A DNA stretch of 62,210 bases from Bacillus zhangzhouensis (GCF_000715205.1 NZ_JOTP01000017.1:1-62210), one strand, 5' to 3'; shown: positions 7,176 to 22,551, numbered from the stretch's first letter. Program-made: numbers and translations. Notes: generated by a model not told the origin, from the sequence alone.

Positions 7176-7922
7176 TTATTGACCAAAATACCATTGATGT
7201 GCGTTCTTATATAAGATGTGATCAGCTGCTTTTTCCTCAAATAGCTGTTGAATCAACTCAACATCACCGTATTCAAATGGGCGCTTTGCTCTTGTGGATG
7301 GAAGGTCTGTACCAAACATCAGTGCATCAGGATTCGTTTGATAAATTGATGTCAATGCATGTTCAACGTTTAAATCGACTCGTCCAAAACCAGTTGCTTT
7401 TACCCGAACTCCTTTATCAACCAGCTTGAGCAAATGCGGCAAGCCTTCTTCCGATAAGCCTAAATGATCAATCGAAACGGCCGGCAGCTTTTCAAGCGTA
7501 GATGAAATGTCAGGGAGATGCTTAGCGTCTATGTAAATCTCACTATGCCATCCCGCAAGCTCATACACCCTTCTCGCAAAATAATCGAGCTTCGAAATAT
7601 CCTCCGAACCTCCCCGCTTCACATTAAAACGTAAAGCCTTTACCCCATGTTCATTCAAATGGACAATTTCCTCATCAGTTGCCGTAAAAGGCAATTGAGT
7701 CACGCCACAAAAAGACGGCCCCATTTCATCTAGTGCCTTCAACAAATAGCCTTGGTCAAAGCCTTGAAATGACCCTGAGACGATTGCTCCACCTAAAATC
7801 CCCAAATCAGCCGTCTCTCTCCTATAATCATTCACCACATAACTCGGCGGTGTGTACCCTTGGTTTTCTTGGATGGGAAAATCAAAATCAATGATATGAA
7901 AATGTGCATCAAAGATCCTCAT
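7176..7922 (-). CDS. Amidohydrolase family metal-dependent hydrolase (TIM barrel)
   Basis: 248 aa. The metal-binding H-x-H motif is at residues 7-9 (FDAHFHI), an IDHLGLS strand near the middle carries a candidate metal His, and FGTDLPS near the C-terminus carries the catalytic Asp. This is the Amidohydro_2 pattern seen in dicarboxylate lactonases and decarboxylases; the substrate cannot be told. The start at 7922 is 7 bases after AGAGGGG; the ATG at 7928 would be only 1 base away from it. TATAAT lies about 25 bp upstream without a good -35, so the gene may be read from the GNAT gene before it (73-bp gap). Confidence 0.85.
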   Translation of the reverse strand: MRIFDAHFHIIDFDFPIQENQGYTPPSYVVNDYRRETADLGILGGAIVSGSFQGFDQGYLLKALDEMGPSFCGVTQLPFTATDEEIVHLNEHGVKALRFNVKRGGSEDISKLDYFARRVYELAGWHSEIYIDAKHLPDISSTLEKLPAVSIDHLGLSEEGLPHLLKLVDKGVRVKATGFGRVDLNVEHALTSIYQTNPDALMFGTDLPSTRAKRPFEYGDVELIQQLFEEKAADHILYKNAHQWYFGQ

Positions 7923-7995
7923 GCTCATGCCCCTCTTCCGCTTATTGACCTGATTATATCAATTAAAAAAGCCAGAGAATATTTAGGATGATGAA

Positions 7996-8544
7996 TCACT
8001 TCATATTATGAAAACTTATCAATCCTTCTTTACTATGCCATTCCTCTTGTAAGATGGCATAGTAAAACTCATCCCACCACTCATTTCCTTGGGGTATACA
8101 CTTTTTAAAATAACCCTCTCTTCTCATCCCCAATTTTTCCATCACTCTCCACGAAGGGATATTTTCAGGCTGACAAGTGGCGATGATCCTATGTAAATTT
8201 AGTGTGTTAAAACCATGATGTAGTACAGCATAAGCTGCTTCAGATGCATAGCCTTTGTTTTGATAGGAAGGATTAAAGACCCACCCAATTTCATATGTGT
8301 GATCATCAAAGTATGGATGGAACACGATATGCCCGATGCATATCTGGTCTTCTTTTAATAGAACAGCAAAATTCTTGGCTGTTTTAAGACTATTATTTTT
8401 AACAAATTCCTGCGCATTTTCTTTAGAAAAAACACCTTCCGGAATATACTTCATTACCGCCGGATCAGATGTATATGCATAGACATCCCGCCAATCATCC
8501 TCAGCAAATGATCGAACGATACACCTTTCTGTTGTTAGATTCAT
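7996..8544 (-). CDS. GNAT N-acetyltransferase, RimJ/RimL-like
   Basis: 182 aa of the Acetyltransf_3 type. LTTERCIVRSF at the N-terminus, GWVFNPSYQNKGYASEA with the acetyl-CoA loop (Q-N-K-G-Y-A), and WRVMEKLGMRREG near the C-terminus are typical of RimJ/RimL-like enzymes. Those acetylate ribosomal protein N-termini or small molecules; the substrate here is unknown. The ATG at 8544 follows GGAGGGG at 6 bases; the ATG at 8559 overlaps that ribosome binding site. First gene of the accessory block after the rpsI terminator. Confidence 0.88.
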   Translation of the reverse strand: MNLTTERCIVRSFAEDDWRDVYAYTSDPAVMKYIPEGVFSKENAQEFVKNNSLKTAKNFAVLLKEDQICIGHIVFHPYFDDHTYEIGWVFNPSYQNKGYASEAAYAVLHHGFNTLNLHRIIATCQPENIPSWRVMEKLGMRREGYFKKCIPQGNEWWDEFYYAILQEEWHSKEGLISFHNMK

Positions 8545-8632
8545 ATGACACCCCTCCATAGACTTCGTTTTTTAAACAGAAACCTTGCTATGATCCTATT
8601 TTATATGTTTCTAAACAGAAAAAAACACAAAT

Positions 8633-8665
8633 AAAAAAGCACCAGCAGAATGCTGATGCTTTTTT
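8633..8665 (-). terminator. Terminator of the rplM-rpsI operon
   Basis: On the minus strand AAAAAAGCATCAGCA pairs with TGCTGGTGCTTTTTT (one G-U pair) around a 3-base loop. It lies about 55 bp after the rpsI stop. Confidence 0.9.
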
Positions 8666-8720
8666 TATATGGTTTGTCTGTAACAAACCTTTGTAAAACG
8701 TCCATACAATATAAAATTGA

Positions 8721-9685
<965 letters not shown>

Positions 9686-9690
9686 ATGAT

Positions 9691-9719
9691 ATCTTATAAC
9701 TTTCTGCTTCCTGTGTCAA
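9691..9719 (-). promoter_or_regulatory. Sigma-A promoter of rplM-rpsI
   Basis: On the minus strand TTGACA (9714-9719), a 17-base spacer and TAAGAT (9691-9696). It lies just after the truA stop codon. Confidence 0.75.
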
Positions 9720-9737
9720 GAACATGTTACACCTGGT

Positions 9738-10481
9738 TTAGTTGTCATAGAAAACTTCCCATAAATACAGTCCGTGACTAGGCGCAGTCTTGCCTGCCGC
9801 TTCGCGATTTCGGGCGGCAAGCATGGCTTTTATCTCCTCAGGGTGAAATTTACCAGATCCGATTTCAAGTAACGTTCCAGCGATAATTCGCACCATGTTG
9901 TATAAAAAGCCATTTCCTCTCACACGCATTTCAAGCCCGTCTGAGACGTTTTCCCACTCAAGGGTGTAAATATCCCTCACCTTGTCCTGAACCTCCGTAT
10001 TGGCCGCACAAAAGCTCGTGAAATCATGTGTGCCAATAAGGTGAGCAGCAGCTTCTTTCATTTTTTCGACATCCAGCTGGTAAGGATAGTGGCAGGCATA
10101 TTGTCTCGTGAACACATTTTGATGCGTTTCCGTTGAGACCTTATAACGGTACTCCTTCGAAACGACATGAAACCGTGCATGAAACGACTCATCCACTTCC
10201 TCAGCCTTTAGAACACGGATGTCATCCGGCAGCAAGCTGTTGAGGGCAAAAGGCCATCTCTCCACCGGGATCGCAAGCGGGGTGTCAAAATGGATGACCT
10301 GTCCCTTTGCATGGACACCGCTATCTGTACGGCCAGAAGCCACAATCGGAATCAGTTCATCCTGTTTATGCATTCTTGCAAGAGCTGACTCAATCTCCGT
10401 CTGAACGGTTCGCTGCCCAGGCTGCACCTGGTAGCCCTTAAATTGTGTCCCATCGTATGATACGGTACATTTCACCTTCAT
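9738..10481 (-). CDS. truA: tRNA pseudouridine(38-40) synthase TruA
   Basis: 247 aa. The catalytic Asp is in SGRTDSGVHAKGQV (residues about 51-64). Further family motifs are SFHARF and FLYNMVRIIAGTLLEIG. It converts U38-U40 of the tRNA anticodon stem to pseudouridine. It follows ecfT by 11 bp, so it is the last gene of the ecfA1-ecfA2-ecfT-truA unit, as in B. subtilis. Confidence 0.97.
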   Translation of the reverse strand: MKVKCTVSYDGTQFKGYQVQPGQRTVQTEIESALARMHKQDELIPIVASGRTDSGVHAKGQVIHFDTPLAIPVERWPFALNSLLPDDIRVLKAEEVDESFHARFHVVSKEYRYKVSTETHQNVFTRQYACHYPYQLDVEKMKEAAAHLIGTHDFTSFCAANTEVQDKVRDIYTLEWENVSDGLEMRVRGNGFLYNMVRIIAGTLLEIGSGKFHPEEIKAMLAARNREAAGKTAPSHGLYLWEVFYDN

Positions 10482-10492
10482 CTAGGAATCAC

Positions 10493-11290
10493 CTAATTTC
10501 TCAAAAGTACAAGAAGTGCCGTTAATAAGATGAATATAAGCAGCGTAAACGTGTCTTTCATGCCCCAGACAAGCTGTCGGTATTTTGTCCGCCCTTCTCC
10601 CCCGCGGTAGCCTCTCGCTTCCATGGCGGTGGCCAGTTCCTCCGCACGCTTAAACGCACTGACGAAAAGCGGCACAAGCAAAGGAACGATCGCTTTCAAA
10701 CGATCCTTTAGAGGCCCGCTTGTAAAATCAACACCTCTTGCCATTTGTGCTTTCATGATTTTGTCTGTCTCTTCTAGTAAAGTTGGAATAAATCGAAGAG
10801 AGATTGACATCATGAGGGCAAGCTCATGAACAGGTAGTTTGATTTTACGGAACGGATGCAGCAGCTTCTCCATACCGTCCGTCACTTCTATTGGCGTTGT
10901 GGTTAACGTAAGAAGTGTCGTCATCATAATAAGATACACAAAACGCAGTGAAATGAAGATCCCCTGCTTTAACCCCTCTTCATAAATATTCAGAAAACCA
11001 AAGTGAAATAGCAAGGCGCCATCCTTTGTCATGAAAATATGAAGAATAAAGGTAAACAGGACAATCCATAGGATCGGCTTCATTCCCTTGAGAATAAAGT
11101 AAAGAGGCACCTGTGAAACCATCACCACAAGGATCGTAAATACACCTAAAAGCCCATAAGTAATGTAGTTATTAGCAAAAAAGACAATAAAAACGAAAAA
11201 GAAAATTGATAACAGCTTTGTCCTTGGATCAAGACGATGGACAAAGGATGAACCTGGCACATATTTGCCGATAATCATACTATCCATCAT
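10493..11290 (-). CDS. ecfT: Energy-coupling factor transporter transmembrane protein EcfT
   Basis: 265 aa with about six membrane segments. The cytoplasmic coupling motifs appear as MKAQMARGVDF and TAMEARGYRGGEGR, each with the Ala-Arg-Gly core that contacts the ATPases. It is the shared membrane scaffold joining EcfA1/EcfA2 to various vitamin-binding S components (biotin, riboflavin and others), which are encoded elsewhere. The start codon overlaps the ecfA2 stop by 4 bp (ATGA), suggesting translational coupling. Confidence 0.96.
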   Translation of the reverse strand: MMDSMIIGKYVPGSSFVHRLDPRTKLLSIFFFVFIVFFANNYITYGLLGVFTILVVMVSQVPLYFILKGMKPILWIVLFTFILHIFMTKDGALLFHFGFLNIYEEGLKQGIFISLRFVYLIMMTTLLTLTTTPIEVTDGMEKLLHPFRKIKLPVHELALMMSISLRFIPTLLEETDKIMKAQMARGVDFTSGPLKDRLKAIVPLLVPLFVSAFKRAEELATAMEARGYRGGEGRTKYRQLVWGMKDTFTLLIFILLTALLVLLRN

Positions 11291-12156
11291 GATGTCGTGT
11301 CCTCCTGATAAAGAGCTGTTAAGGCTTCTGCCATTTCATCCATAGTTAGAAGCGGCCTTGGAAACGAGATGCCCAGCTTTTCTTCTACAGCCTGCTGGAA
11401 TTTAATTGTTTCTGGGAGGTCGAGACCAAAAGAAGACATGTCTGTACGATTGGCAAACAATTCTCTCGGCGTACCTGTCGCCTTCACTGTCCCTTTATGC
11501 ATTACAATCATTTGATCCGCATAATGGGCTGCATCCTCCATACTGTGTGTAACCAGGATCGTGGTGAGATTAGCTTTTTGATGGAGTTCATAAAACATGT
11601 CCATGATTTCTTTCCGTCCGCGTGGATCTAACCCTGCAGTCGGCTCATCAAGTACAAGCACTTCTGGCTCCATCGCTAGAACACCTGCAATCGCCACACG
11701 TCTCATTTGACCACCGCTTAATTCAAAGGGTGATCGAGATAATAAGGATTCAGAAAGGCCGACCAGCTTCAGCATCTCTTTCGCCTTCGTTTCTGCCTTC
11801 TCCTGAGGAACACCGAAATTCATCGGACCAAAGCAGATATCCTTAAGGATGGTCTCCTCAAAGAGCTGATGCTCAGGAAACTGGAACACGATACCTACTT
11901 TTTTCCGGAGGGATTTCAAATCCTTCTGCTTTTTGTTGGCTTGTAAGACTGCATCTCCAAGCGTAATGCTCCCTTTTGTTGGTTTGAGCAATCCATTTAA
12001 GTGCTGCAGTAATGTGGACTTGCCAGAGCCCGTATGACCAATGACAGCGACATAGCTGCCCTCTTTGATGGAAGCATTGACATCATACAAAGCGAGACGC
12101 TCAAACGGCGTTTTCATTTGATAACGATGCTCTAATTCTTTGATCGTAATGTCCAT
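11287..12156 (-). CDS. ecfA2: Energy-coupling factor transporter ATPase EcfA2
   Basis: 289 aa ABC ATPase. Walker A is GHTGSGKST (about residue 37), the signature is ELSGGQMRR and Walker B is VLVLDEPTAGLD. The C-terminal helical extension (LEKLGISFPRPLLTMDE region) is typical of EcfA proteins. It pairs with EcfA1 to power vitamin uptake with EcfT. The first 25 bp overlap the 3' end of ecfA1. Confidence 0.96.
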   Translation of the reverse strand: MDITIKELEHRYQMKTPFERLALYDVNASIKEGSYVAVIGHTGSGKSTLLQHLNGLLKPTKGSITLGDAVLQANKKQKDLKSLRKKVGIVFQFPEHQLFEETILKDICFGPMNFGVPQEKAETKAKEMLKLVGLSESLLSRSPFELSGGQMRRVAIAGVLAMEPEVLVLDEPTAGLDPRGRKEIMDMFYELHQKANLTTILVTHSMEDAAHYADQMIVMHKGTVKATGTPRELFANRTDMSSFGLDLPETIKFQQAVEEKLGISFPRPLLTMDEMAEALTALYQEDTTS

Positions 12157-12974
12157 AGCTCTTTCACCAATCCTTCTTGTGTCAAATGGGCATTTGCAAG
12201 TGGCACACCTTGCTGCTTCAATTGCTTGCTCAACCGGTAGGAAAATGGCAGATCAAGTCCAATCTGAACCAGCTGTTCATCTAGTTCAAATACTTCTTCT
12301 GGTGTTCCCTCGGCAAATTTCTTTCCACCATTCAGCACAATGACGCGATCTGCCTTTGCAGCCTCGTCTAAATCATGTGTGATGGAAATGACCGTAACCG
12401 TTCCTTGTTCCTTCAGCAGTCTGACGGTCTCTAAGACTTCTTCCCGGCCAATCGGATCAAGCATTGATGTTGCTTCATCCAAGATCATGATGTCAGGGCT
12501 TGCGGCAAGCACACCTGCAATGGCTACTCTCTGCTTTTGCCCGCCTGATAGATGGTGCGGCTCTTGATCAAGAAACTCCTGCATATTGACCTGTTTAACA
12601 GCCCAATCTACACGTTCTATCATCAATTCCCGCTCAACCCCGTTATTTTCTAAACCAAAAGCCACATCATCACGAACCGTCGAGCCAACGAATTGGTTAT
12701 CTGGGTTTTGAAAGACCATTCCGACCTTTTTACGAATATCCCAGACACTCTCTTCTTTCAGCTCAATCTCACCAACTTTGACCGTTCCAGCATCCGGTAA
12801 AATGAGCCCATTCAGCACACGGGCAAGTGTGGATTTACCTGAACCGTTATGACCAACAATGGCGAGCCATTCGTTTTGATTCACATGCAATGACACTTGA
12901 TCTAAAGCGGGCTTGTCCGCATCTTTGTGATAACGAAATACAATGTCCTTTACGTCAATTAATGTCTTCCCCAT
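12132..12974 (-). CDS. ecfA1: Energy-coupling factor transporter ATPase EcfA1
   Basis: 280 aa ABC ATPase. Walker A GHNGSGKST, Q-loop FQNPDNQFVG, signature HLSGGQKQR and Walker B IMILDEATSMLDP are all intact. The start at 12974 (MGKTLIDVKD) follows AGGAGG by 10 bases and gives about the B. subtilis length of 281; the frame remains open to 13049, inside the intergenic hairpin. First gene of the ECF module; a terminator-like hairpin partly separates it from rplQ. Confidence 0.95.
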   Translation of the reverse strand: MGKTLIDVKDIVFRYHKDADKPALDQVSLHVNQNEWLAIVGHNGSGKSTLARVLNGLILPDAGTVKVGEIELKEESVWDIRKKVGMVFQNPDNQFVGSTVRDDVAFGLENNGVERELMIERVDWAVKQVNMQEFLDQEPHHLSGGQKQRVAIAGVLAASPDIMILDEATSMLDPIGREEVLETVRLLKEQGTVTVISITHDLDEAAKADRVIVLNGGKKFAEGTPEEVFELDEQLVQIGLDLPFSYRLSKQLKQQGVPLANAHLTQEGLVKELWTLRSKN

Positions 12975-13031
12975 CTCTACCGGACCTCCTCTCAGCTCAA
13001 CCTCTTCTTTGCTTATTCCTAAAAAGCCGTA

Positions 13032-13087
13032 GTATCTAAAAAAGGGCATAGATCCAGTTATGAACTGTCCCGCCCTTTCTTAGATAC
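13032..13087 (-). terminator. Hairpin terminator between rplQ and ecfA1
   Basis: GTATCTAAAAAAGGGC (13032-13047) pairs with GCCCTTTCTTAGATAC (13072-13087) over 16 positions, with a G-U pair in the minus-strand RNA. An inner CAGTT/AACTG hairpin sits in the 24-base loop. The U-run lies in the 3' arm of the stem, so the inner GGGC/GCCC part followed by UUUUUU can act as an intrinsic terminator for the rpoA-rplQ transcript. Confidence 0.65.
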
Positions 13088-13098
13088 ACGATATGTGA

Positions 13099-13479
<381 letters not shown>

Positions 13480-13536
13480 TTAGAGATGCTGTATGAATAA
13501 AAAACACACGAAAATCCTAGTTCACAATGAAACTAG

Positions 13537-14481
13537 TCAATCGTCTTTACGAAGACCCAGTCCAAGTTCTTCTAGTTTCGCTTTCACTTCTTCAAGAGAT
13601 TTACGTCCAAGGTTACGAACTTTCATCATATCCTCTTCTGTCTTGTTAGCAAGCTCTTGAACAGTGTTAATACCCGCACGCTTCAAACAGTTGTAAGAAC
13701 GAACAGAAAGATCAAGCTCTTCAATTGTCATTTCAAGCACTTTTTCTTTTTGGTCTTCTTCTTTTTCAACCATGATTTCTGCATGCTGAGCTTCGTCAGT
13801 TAACCCAACGAAAATATTAAGGTGTTCAGTTAAAATCTTAGAACCTAGAGCGATCGCTTCTTTCGGTCCTGTGCTTCCATCAGTCCATACATCTAGTGTT
13901 AGTTTATCATAGTTTGTGATTTGCCCAACACGGGTGTTCTCCACTTGATAAGTCACACGAGATACAGGTGTATAGATTGAGTCGATCGGAATCACACCGA
14001 TAGGCTGATCGTCTCTTTTGTTTGTATCAGCAGGACTATACCCGCGACCTCTTTGTGCAGTTAAGCGAACACGGAAGCTCGCATTCTTACCAAGAGTTGC
14101 GATGTGAAGATCTGGATTTAAGATTTCAATATCGCTGTCGTGTGTAATATCAGCAGCTGTTACAGTACCTTCATCTTGTACATCAATTTCAAGCGTCTTC
14201 TCTTCTTCAGAGTAGATTTTGAGTGCAAGCTTTTTAATGTTTAAGATAATCGTTGTAACATCTTCAACCACGCCTTCGATCGTTGAGAATTCGTGTAAGA
14301 CACCATCTATCTGGATCGATGTTACAGCTGCACCAGGAAGTGAGGATAAAAGGATACGACGAAGGGAGTTCCCTAAAGTGGTACCATATCCACGCTCAAG
14401 TGGCTCTACGACAAACTTGCCATACTTGGCATCGTCGCTGATTTCAACCGTTTCGATTTTTGGTTTTTCAATTTCGATCAT
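13537..14481 (-). CDS. rpoA: DNA-directed RNA polymerase subunit alpha
   Basis: 314 aa, the same as in B. subtilis. The N-terminal dimerisation domain (about 1-230) contains [21 protein letters not shown] charged linker follows, and the C-terminal domain (about 250-314) with [16 protein letters not shown] and [13 protein letters not shown] binds UP elements, Spx and CRP-like activators. A candidate internal promoter lies in the 175-bp gap before it. Confidence 0.99.
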   Translation of the reverse strand: MIEIEKPKIETVEISDDAKYGKFVVEPLERGYGTTLGNSLRRILLSSLPGAAVTSIQIDGVLHEFSTIEGVVEDVTTIILNIKKLALKIYSEEEKTLEIDVQDEGTVTAADITHDSDIEILNPDLHIATLGKNASFRVRLTAQRGRGYSPADTNKRDDQPIGVIPIDSIYTPVSRVTYQVENTRVGQITNYDKLTLDVWTDGSTGPKEAIALGSKILTEHLNIFVGLTDEAQHAEIMVEKEEDQKEKVLEMTIEELDLSVRSYNCLKRAGINTVQELANKTEEDMMKVRNLGRKSLEEVKAKLEELGLGLRKDD

Positions 14482-14611
14482 CTAATAAAACCCTCCTTCA
14501 AAACGTCGAAACCTCGAATAGAATCATATGAGATTCCATCCGAAATTCCTCATTGTTTAGTCCCGTATGTGCTCAGGCAACGAGTCGTGTATTCGTCTCA
14601 TAAATCACTGT

Positions 14612-14640
14612 ATCATAACCCATTATTGACAGGGACACAA
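14612..14640 (-). promoter_or_regulatory. Candidate sigma-A promoter of rpoA-rplQ
   Basis: On the minus strand TTGTGT (14635-14640), a 17-base spacer and TATGAT (14612-14617). It sits in the unusually long rpsK-rpoA gap (175 bp, against 20-30 bp elsewhere in the cluster). Confidence 0.5.
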
Positions 14641-14656
14641 AATCTATACAAACAAA

Positions 14657-15055
<399 letters not shown>

Positions 15056-15072
15056 TTAACTACCTCCTTTAC

Positions 15073-15456
<384 letters not shown>

Positions 15457-15459
15457 TTA

Positions 15460-15823
<364 letters not shown>

Positions 15824-15841
15824 TCAAGTGTTCTCCCTTCT

Positions 15842-16134
15842 TCAAATCAGTAATTTGCTCTCTGACAAATGTTCAAATGAGATCATCTCAATTGTCCATC
15901 TATCACCCGACCTGTTTTGAATATACTGTTCTGAACTTCCGGAGATACGCAATCATAAAAGGTTAAATGATTGATATTTTTCTTAGGAGAATGAAATTTA
16001 CGCTTTTTCTCCGTCTGCGATTAGTACATGGCAGCCATCGAACATGTCGATGACAACTGTATACTGATCTTGTTCTTTCCTTGGACTATACAGACAACCT
16101 GCCCGATTTGGGCCTGAAAGGCTTCGGTGAAGAC
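15842..16134 (-). pseudogene. Degraded KOW-domain RNA-binding protein gene (YbzG-like) between map and infA
   Basis: No intact frame fills this 311-bp gap, but a recognisable protein can be rebuilt. From 16134 the frame gives QIGQVVCIVQGKN. One base lost in an A-run near 16070 moves it to DQYTVVIDMFDGCHVLIADG. One base gained in the five-A run at 16004-16008 moves it back to KRKFHSPKKNINHL and PEVQNSIFKTGRV. A third shift near 15886 would extend it to 15842. Read without shifts, it stops at TAA 16021-16023. No ATG, GTG or TTG precedes the core after the map stop. The pattern (GQ-V-G, IADG-KRKF-PKK-N-HL) is that of the KOW (L14e-like) protein found between map and infA in Bacillus. All other genes here are intact, so true decay is more likely than sequencing error. 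Confidence 0.7.
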
Positions 16135-17552
<1,418 letters not shown>

Positions 17553-17556
17553 TTAG

Positions 17557-17583
17557 AGAGGTTGGGCAGGAGCCCAGCCCTCT
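17557..17583 (-). other. Hairpin in the secY-adk gap
   Basis: On the minus strand AGAGG-GCT-GGGC TCCT GCCC-AA-CCTCT forms a two-part stem directly after the secY stop. There is no T-run behind it, so mRNA processing or stabilisation is more likely than termination. Confidence 0.45.
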
Positions 17584-17586
17584 GTT

Positions 17587-18879
17587 TTATTTCATAAATC
17601 CACGGTAGTTTCGTTTCACTAATTGGCTTTCAAGTTGTTTCATTGTTTCAAGTGCAACACCTACAACAATGAGAAGACTTGTGCCGCCAATTTGTGCAGC
17701 GGAAGGTAATCCAGCGAATTGAATGAAAAAGATAGGAAGTATTGAAATCACGGCTAAGAAAATGGCGCCCACAAACGTGAGTCGGTACAAAATACTCGTA
17801 ATTCTATCTTGAGTCATTTTCCCTGGACGAACTCCCGGGATATAGCCACCCTGCTTTTGCAGATTTTCAGCCATTTGTTCAGGATTTACTTGGACAAAGG
17901 CATAAAAATATGTGAAAGCAACAATCAGTGCTACATAAATCGTCATACCGATTGGCTTAGTATAGTCAAAGTTGTTGGTTATCCAAGTTGTGACATTATT
18001 CGTTCCGAAGAAGGATGCGACCGTCTGCGGAGTAATAATGAACGAAACGGCAAAGATGACTGGAATCACCCCTGCTGGATTCACTTTCAATGGTAGATGC
18101 GTTGCTTGACTAGCAGACATTTGTGCACGGCCAGTTCCTTTTGAATATTGAATTGCAATCTTTCTCACTGCCATTTGAATGTAAATAACACCTATAACAA
18201 TGATAAGGATAGCAATAACAATAAGGGCAATTTTAAGGATTTGCATGAACAGCTGTCCATCTCCACCTACAAACTGCTGAGCGTACACTTGTTTTAATGT
18301 TTGAGGGATACCTGCGATGATACCGGAAAAGATAATAATCGATATACCGTTACCAACACCGTGAGCAGTAATTTGCTCACCCAGCCACATTAAAAATGCT
18401 GTTCCCGCAGTGAGTACGACCGCAATTAAGAGATACGTTGACACCCCAGGGTTTTCAATCAGCATGCCTCCTGCCATATTGTTGAATCCATATGACATTC
18501 CTAACGCCTGGATAAATCCTAGAACAATTGTAAAATACCTTGTGAATTGTGCTAATTTTCGGCGGCCAACCTCTCCTTGCTTTGACCACTCAGTAAACTT
18601 CGGCACAACATCCATCTGCAAGAGCTGGATGATAATCGAAGCAGTGATATACGGCATAATCCCCATTGCAAGAATGGAGAATTGGAAAAGTGCCCCGCCC
18701 CCAAATGTATTGAGGATCCCGAAAACACTCATTTGATCCTGTGCCTGGAGAACTTCAGCGTTCACATTAGGCACAGGGATGAAAGCACCTATACGAAAGA
18801 CGACTAACATTAAAAGTGTGAATATAATCTTATTCCGTATATCTTTCACGCGCATAAAATTGGAGATTGTCTTAAACAA
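17587..18879 (-). CDS. secY: Protein translocase subunit SecY
   Basis: 430 aa (B. subtilis 431) with ten predicted membrane segments. The plug region GIMPYITASIIIQLLQ and the cytoplasmic loop QGGYIPGVRPGKMT are typical. SecY forms the protein-conducting channel with SecE (45758-45934) and SecG. It is placed between rplO and adk, the conserved spc-operon order; the start lies 1 bp after the rplO stop. Confidence 0.99.
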   Translation of the reverse strand: MFKTISNFMRVKDIRNKIIFTLLMLVVFRIGAFIPVPNVNAEVLQAQDQMSVFGILNTFGGGALFQFSILAMGIMPYITASIIIQLLQMDVVPKFTEWSKQGEVGRRKLAQFTRYFTIVLGFIQALGMSYGFNNMAGGMLIENPGVSTYLLIAVVLTAGTAFLMWLGEQITAHGVGNGISIIIFSGIIAGIPQTLKQVYAQQFVGGDGQLFMQILKIALIVIAILIIVIGVIYIQMAVRKIAIQYSKGTGRAQMSASQATHLPLKVNPAGVIPVIFAVSFIITPQTVASFFGTNNVTTWITNNFDYTKPIGMTIYVALIVAFTYFYAFVQVNPEQMAENLQKQGGYIPGVRPGKMTQDRITSILYRLTFVGAIFLAVISILPIFFIQFAGLPSAAQIGGTSLLIVVGVALETMKQLESQLVKRNYRGFMK

Positions 18880-18880
18880 G

Positions 18881-19333
<453 letters not shown>

Positions 19334-19352
19334 TTATCGATTAAAAATTGTT

Positions 19353-20070
<718 letters not shown>

Positions 20071-20073
20071 TTA

Positions 20074-20436
20074 TTAAAATTTAAGTCCAGCCTCACGAGC
20101 AGCTTCAGCTAGAGCTTTTACACGTCCATGATATAGGTATCCTCCGCGGTCAAATACCACGTTAGAGATTCCTTTTTCAACAGCGCGTTTTGCAACAACT
20201 TCGCCAACTTTAGTAGCAGCTGCAGTGTCAGAACTATTCTCGATCTTTAACTCTTTATCAAGAGTAGAAGCACTTACAAGTGTTACACCGTTAACATCAT
20301 CAATTACTTGAGCGTAGATATTCTTGTTAGAACGGAAAACGTTAAGGCGAGGTCTTTCAGCAGTACCTGAAAGTTTCGCACGAACACGAGCGTGTCTTTT
20401 AAGACGAGTAGCGTTTTTGCTAGTTTTCGTAATCAT
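20074..20436 (-). CDS. rplR: 50S ribosomal protein L18
   Basis: 120 aa. It opens [20 protein letters not shown] and ends AAREAGLKF, with [17 protein letters not shown] before that. L18 binds 5S rRNA with L5. The start at 20436 follows AAAGGAG at 8 bases; the frame is open to 20457 but includes the ribosome binding site. Confidence 0.98.
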   Translation of the reverse strand: MITKTSKNATRLKRHARVRAKLSGTAERPRLNVFRSNKNIYAQVIDDVNGVTLVSASTLDKELKIENSSDTAAATKVGEVVAKRAVEKGISNVVFDRGGYLYHGRVKALAEAAREAGLKF

Positions 20437-20468
20437 CCGAGTCACTCCTTTCTTCACATTAAGCGATC

Positions 20469-21005
20469 TTACTTACCAGTTTTTCCTTCTTTACGGCGAA
20501 CGAATTCACCTTCGTAACGAATTCCTTTACCTTTGTAAGGCTCTGGAGAACGGACAGCGCGGATGTTAGAAGCAAGAGCTCCTACACGCTCTTTATCGAT
20601 ACCTTTAACGATTACTTTCGTTTGAGATGGAACTTCGACTTCAACTCCAGCCTCAGGAACGATTTCAACTGGATGAGAGTATCCAACGTTAAGAACAAGT
20701 TTGTTTCCAGATTTAGCTGCACGGTAACCGACACCGATAAGTTCTAAACCTCTTTCGAAACCTTTAGATACACCTTCAACCATGTTTGCAAGCAAGCTAC
20801 GTGTTGTACCATGTAATGCACGGTGTTCTTTATTTTCAGACGGACGGCTTACAGTTAAGACGTTGTCCTCAATTTTAATTTCCATATCAGGGTGAAACGT
20901 ACGAGTTAGTTCACCTTTTGGTCCCTTTACTGTCACTGTGTTATCGTTGTTTGTCACAGTAACAGCTGAAGGGATCTCAATTAGTTTTTTACCTATGCGA
21001 GACAT
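20469..21005 (-). CDS. rplF: 50S ribosomal protein L6
   Basis: 178 aa with two repeated L6 domains: [15 protein letters not shown] at the N-terminus and the C-terminal signature [22 protein letters not shown]6 lies near the GTPase-associated centre. The start at 21005 follows GGAGGTGCTTGGT; the upstream extension to 21020 is not supported. Confidence 0.98.
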   Translation of the reverse strand: MSRIGKKLIEIPSAVTVTNNDNTVTVKGPKGELTRTFHPDMEIKIEDNVLTVSRPSENKEHRALHGTTRSLLANMVEGVSKGFERGLELIGVGYRAAKSGNKLVLNVGYSHPVEIVPEAGVEVEVPSQTKVIVKGIDKERVGALASNIRAVRSPEPYKGKGIRYEGEFVRRKEGKTGK

Positions 21006-21036
21006 ACCAAGCACCTCCATTCATCTTAAGCTTTTT

Positions 21037-21438
<402 letters not shown>

Positions 21439-21466
21439 TTAATAACCTCCTTCCCATTTATGGGGA

Positions 21467-21667
<201 letters not shown>

Positions 21668-21674
21668 TCATTGA

Positions 21675-22232
<558 letters not shown>

Positions 22233-22239
22233 TTATTTA

Positions 22240-22551
<312 letters not shown>

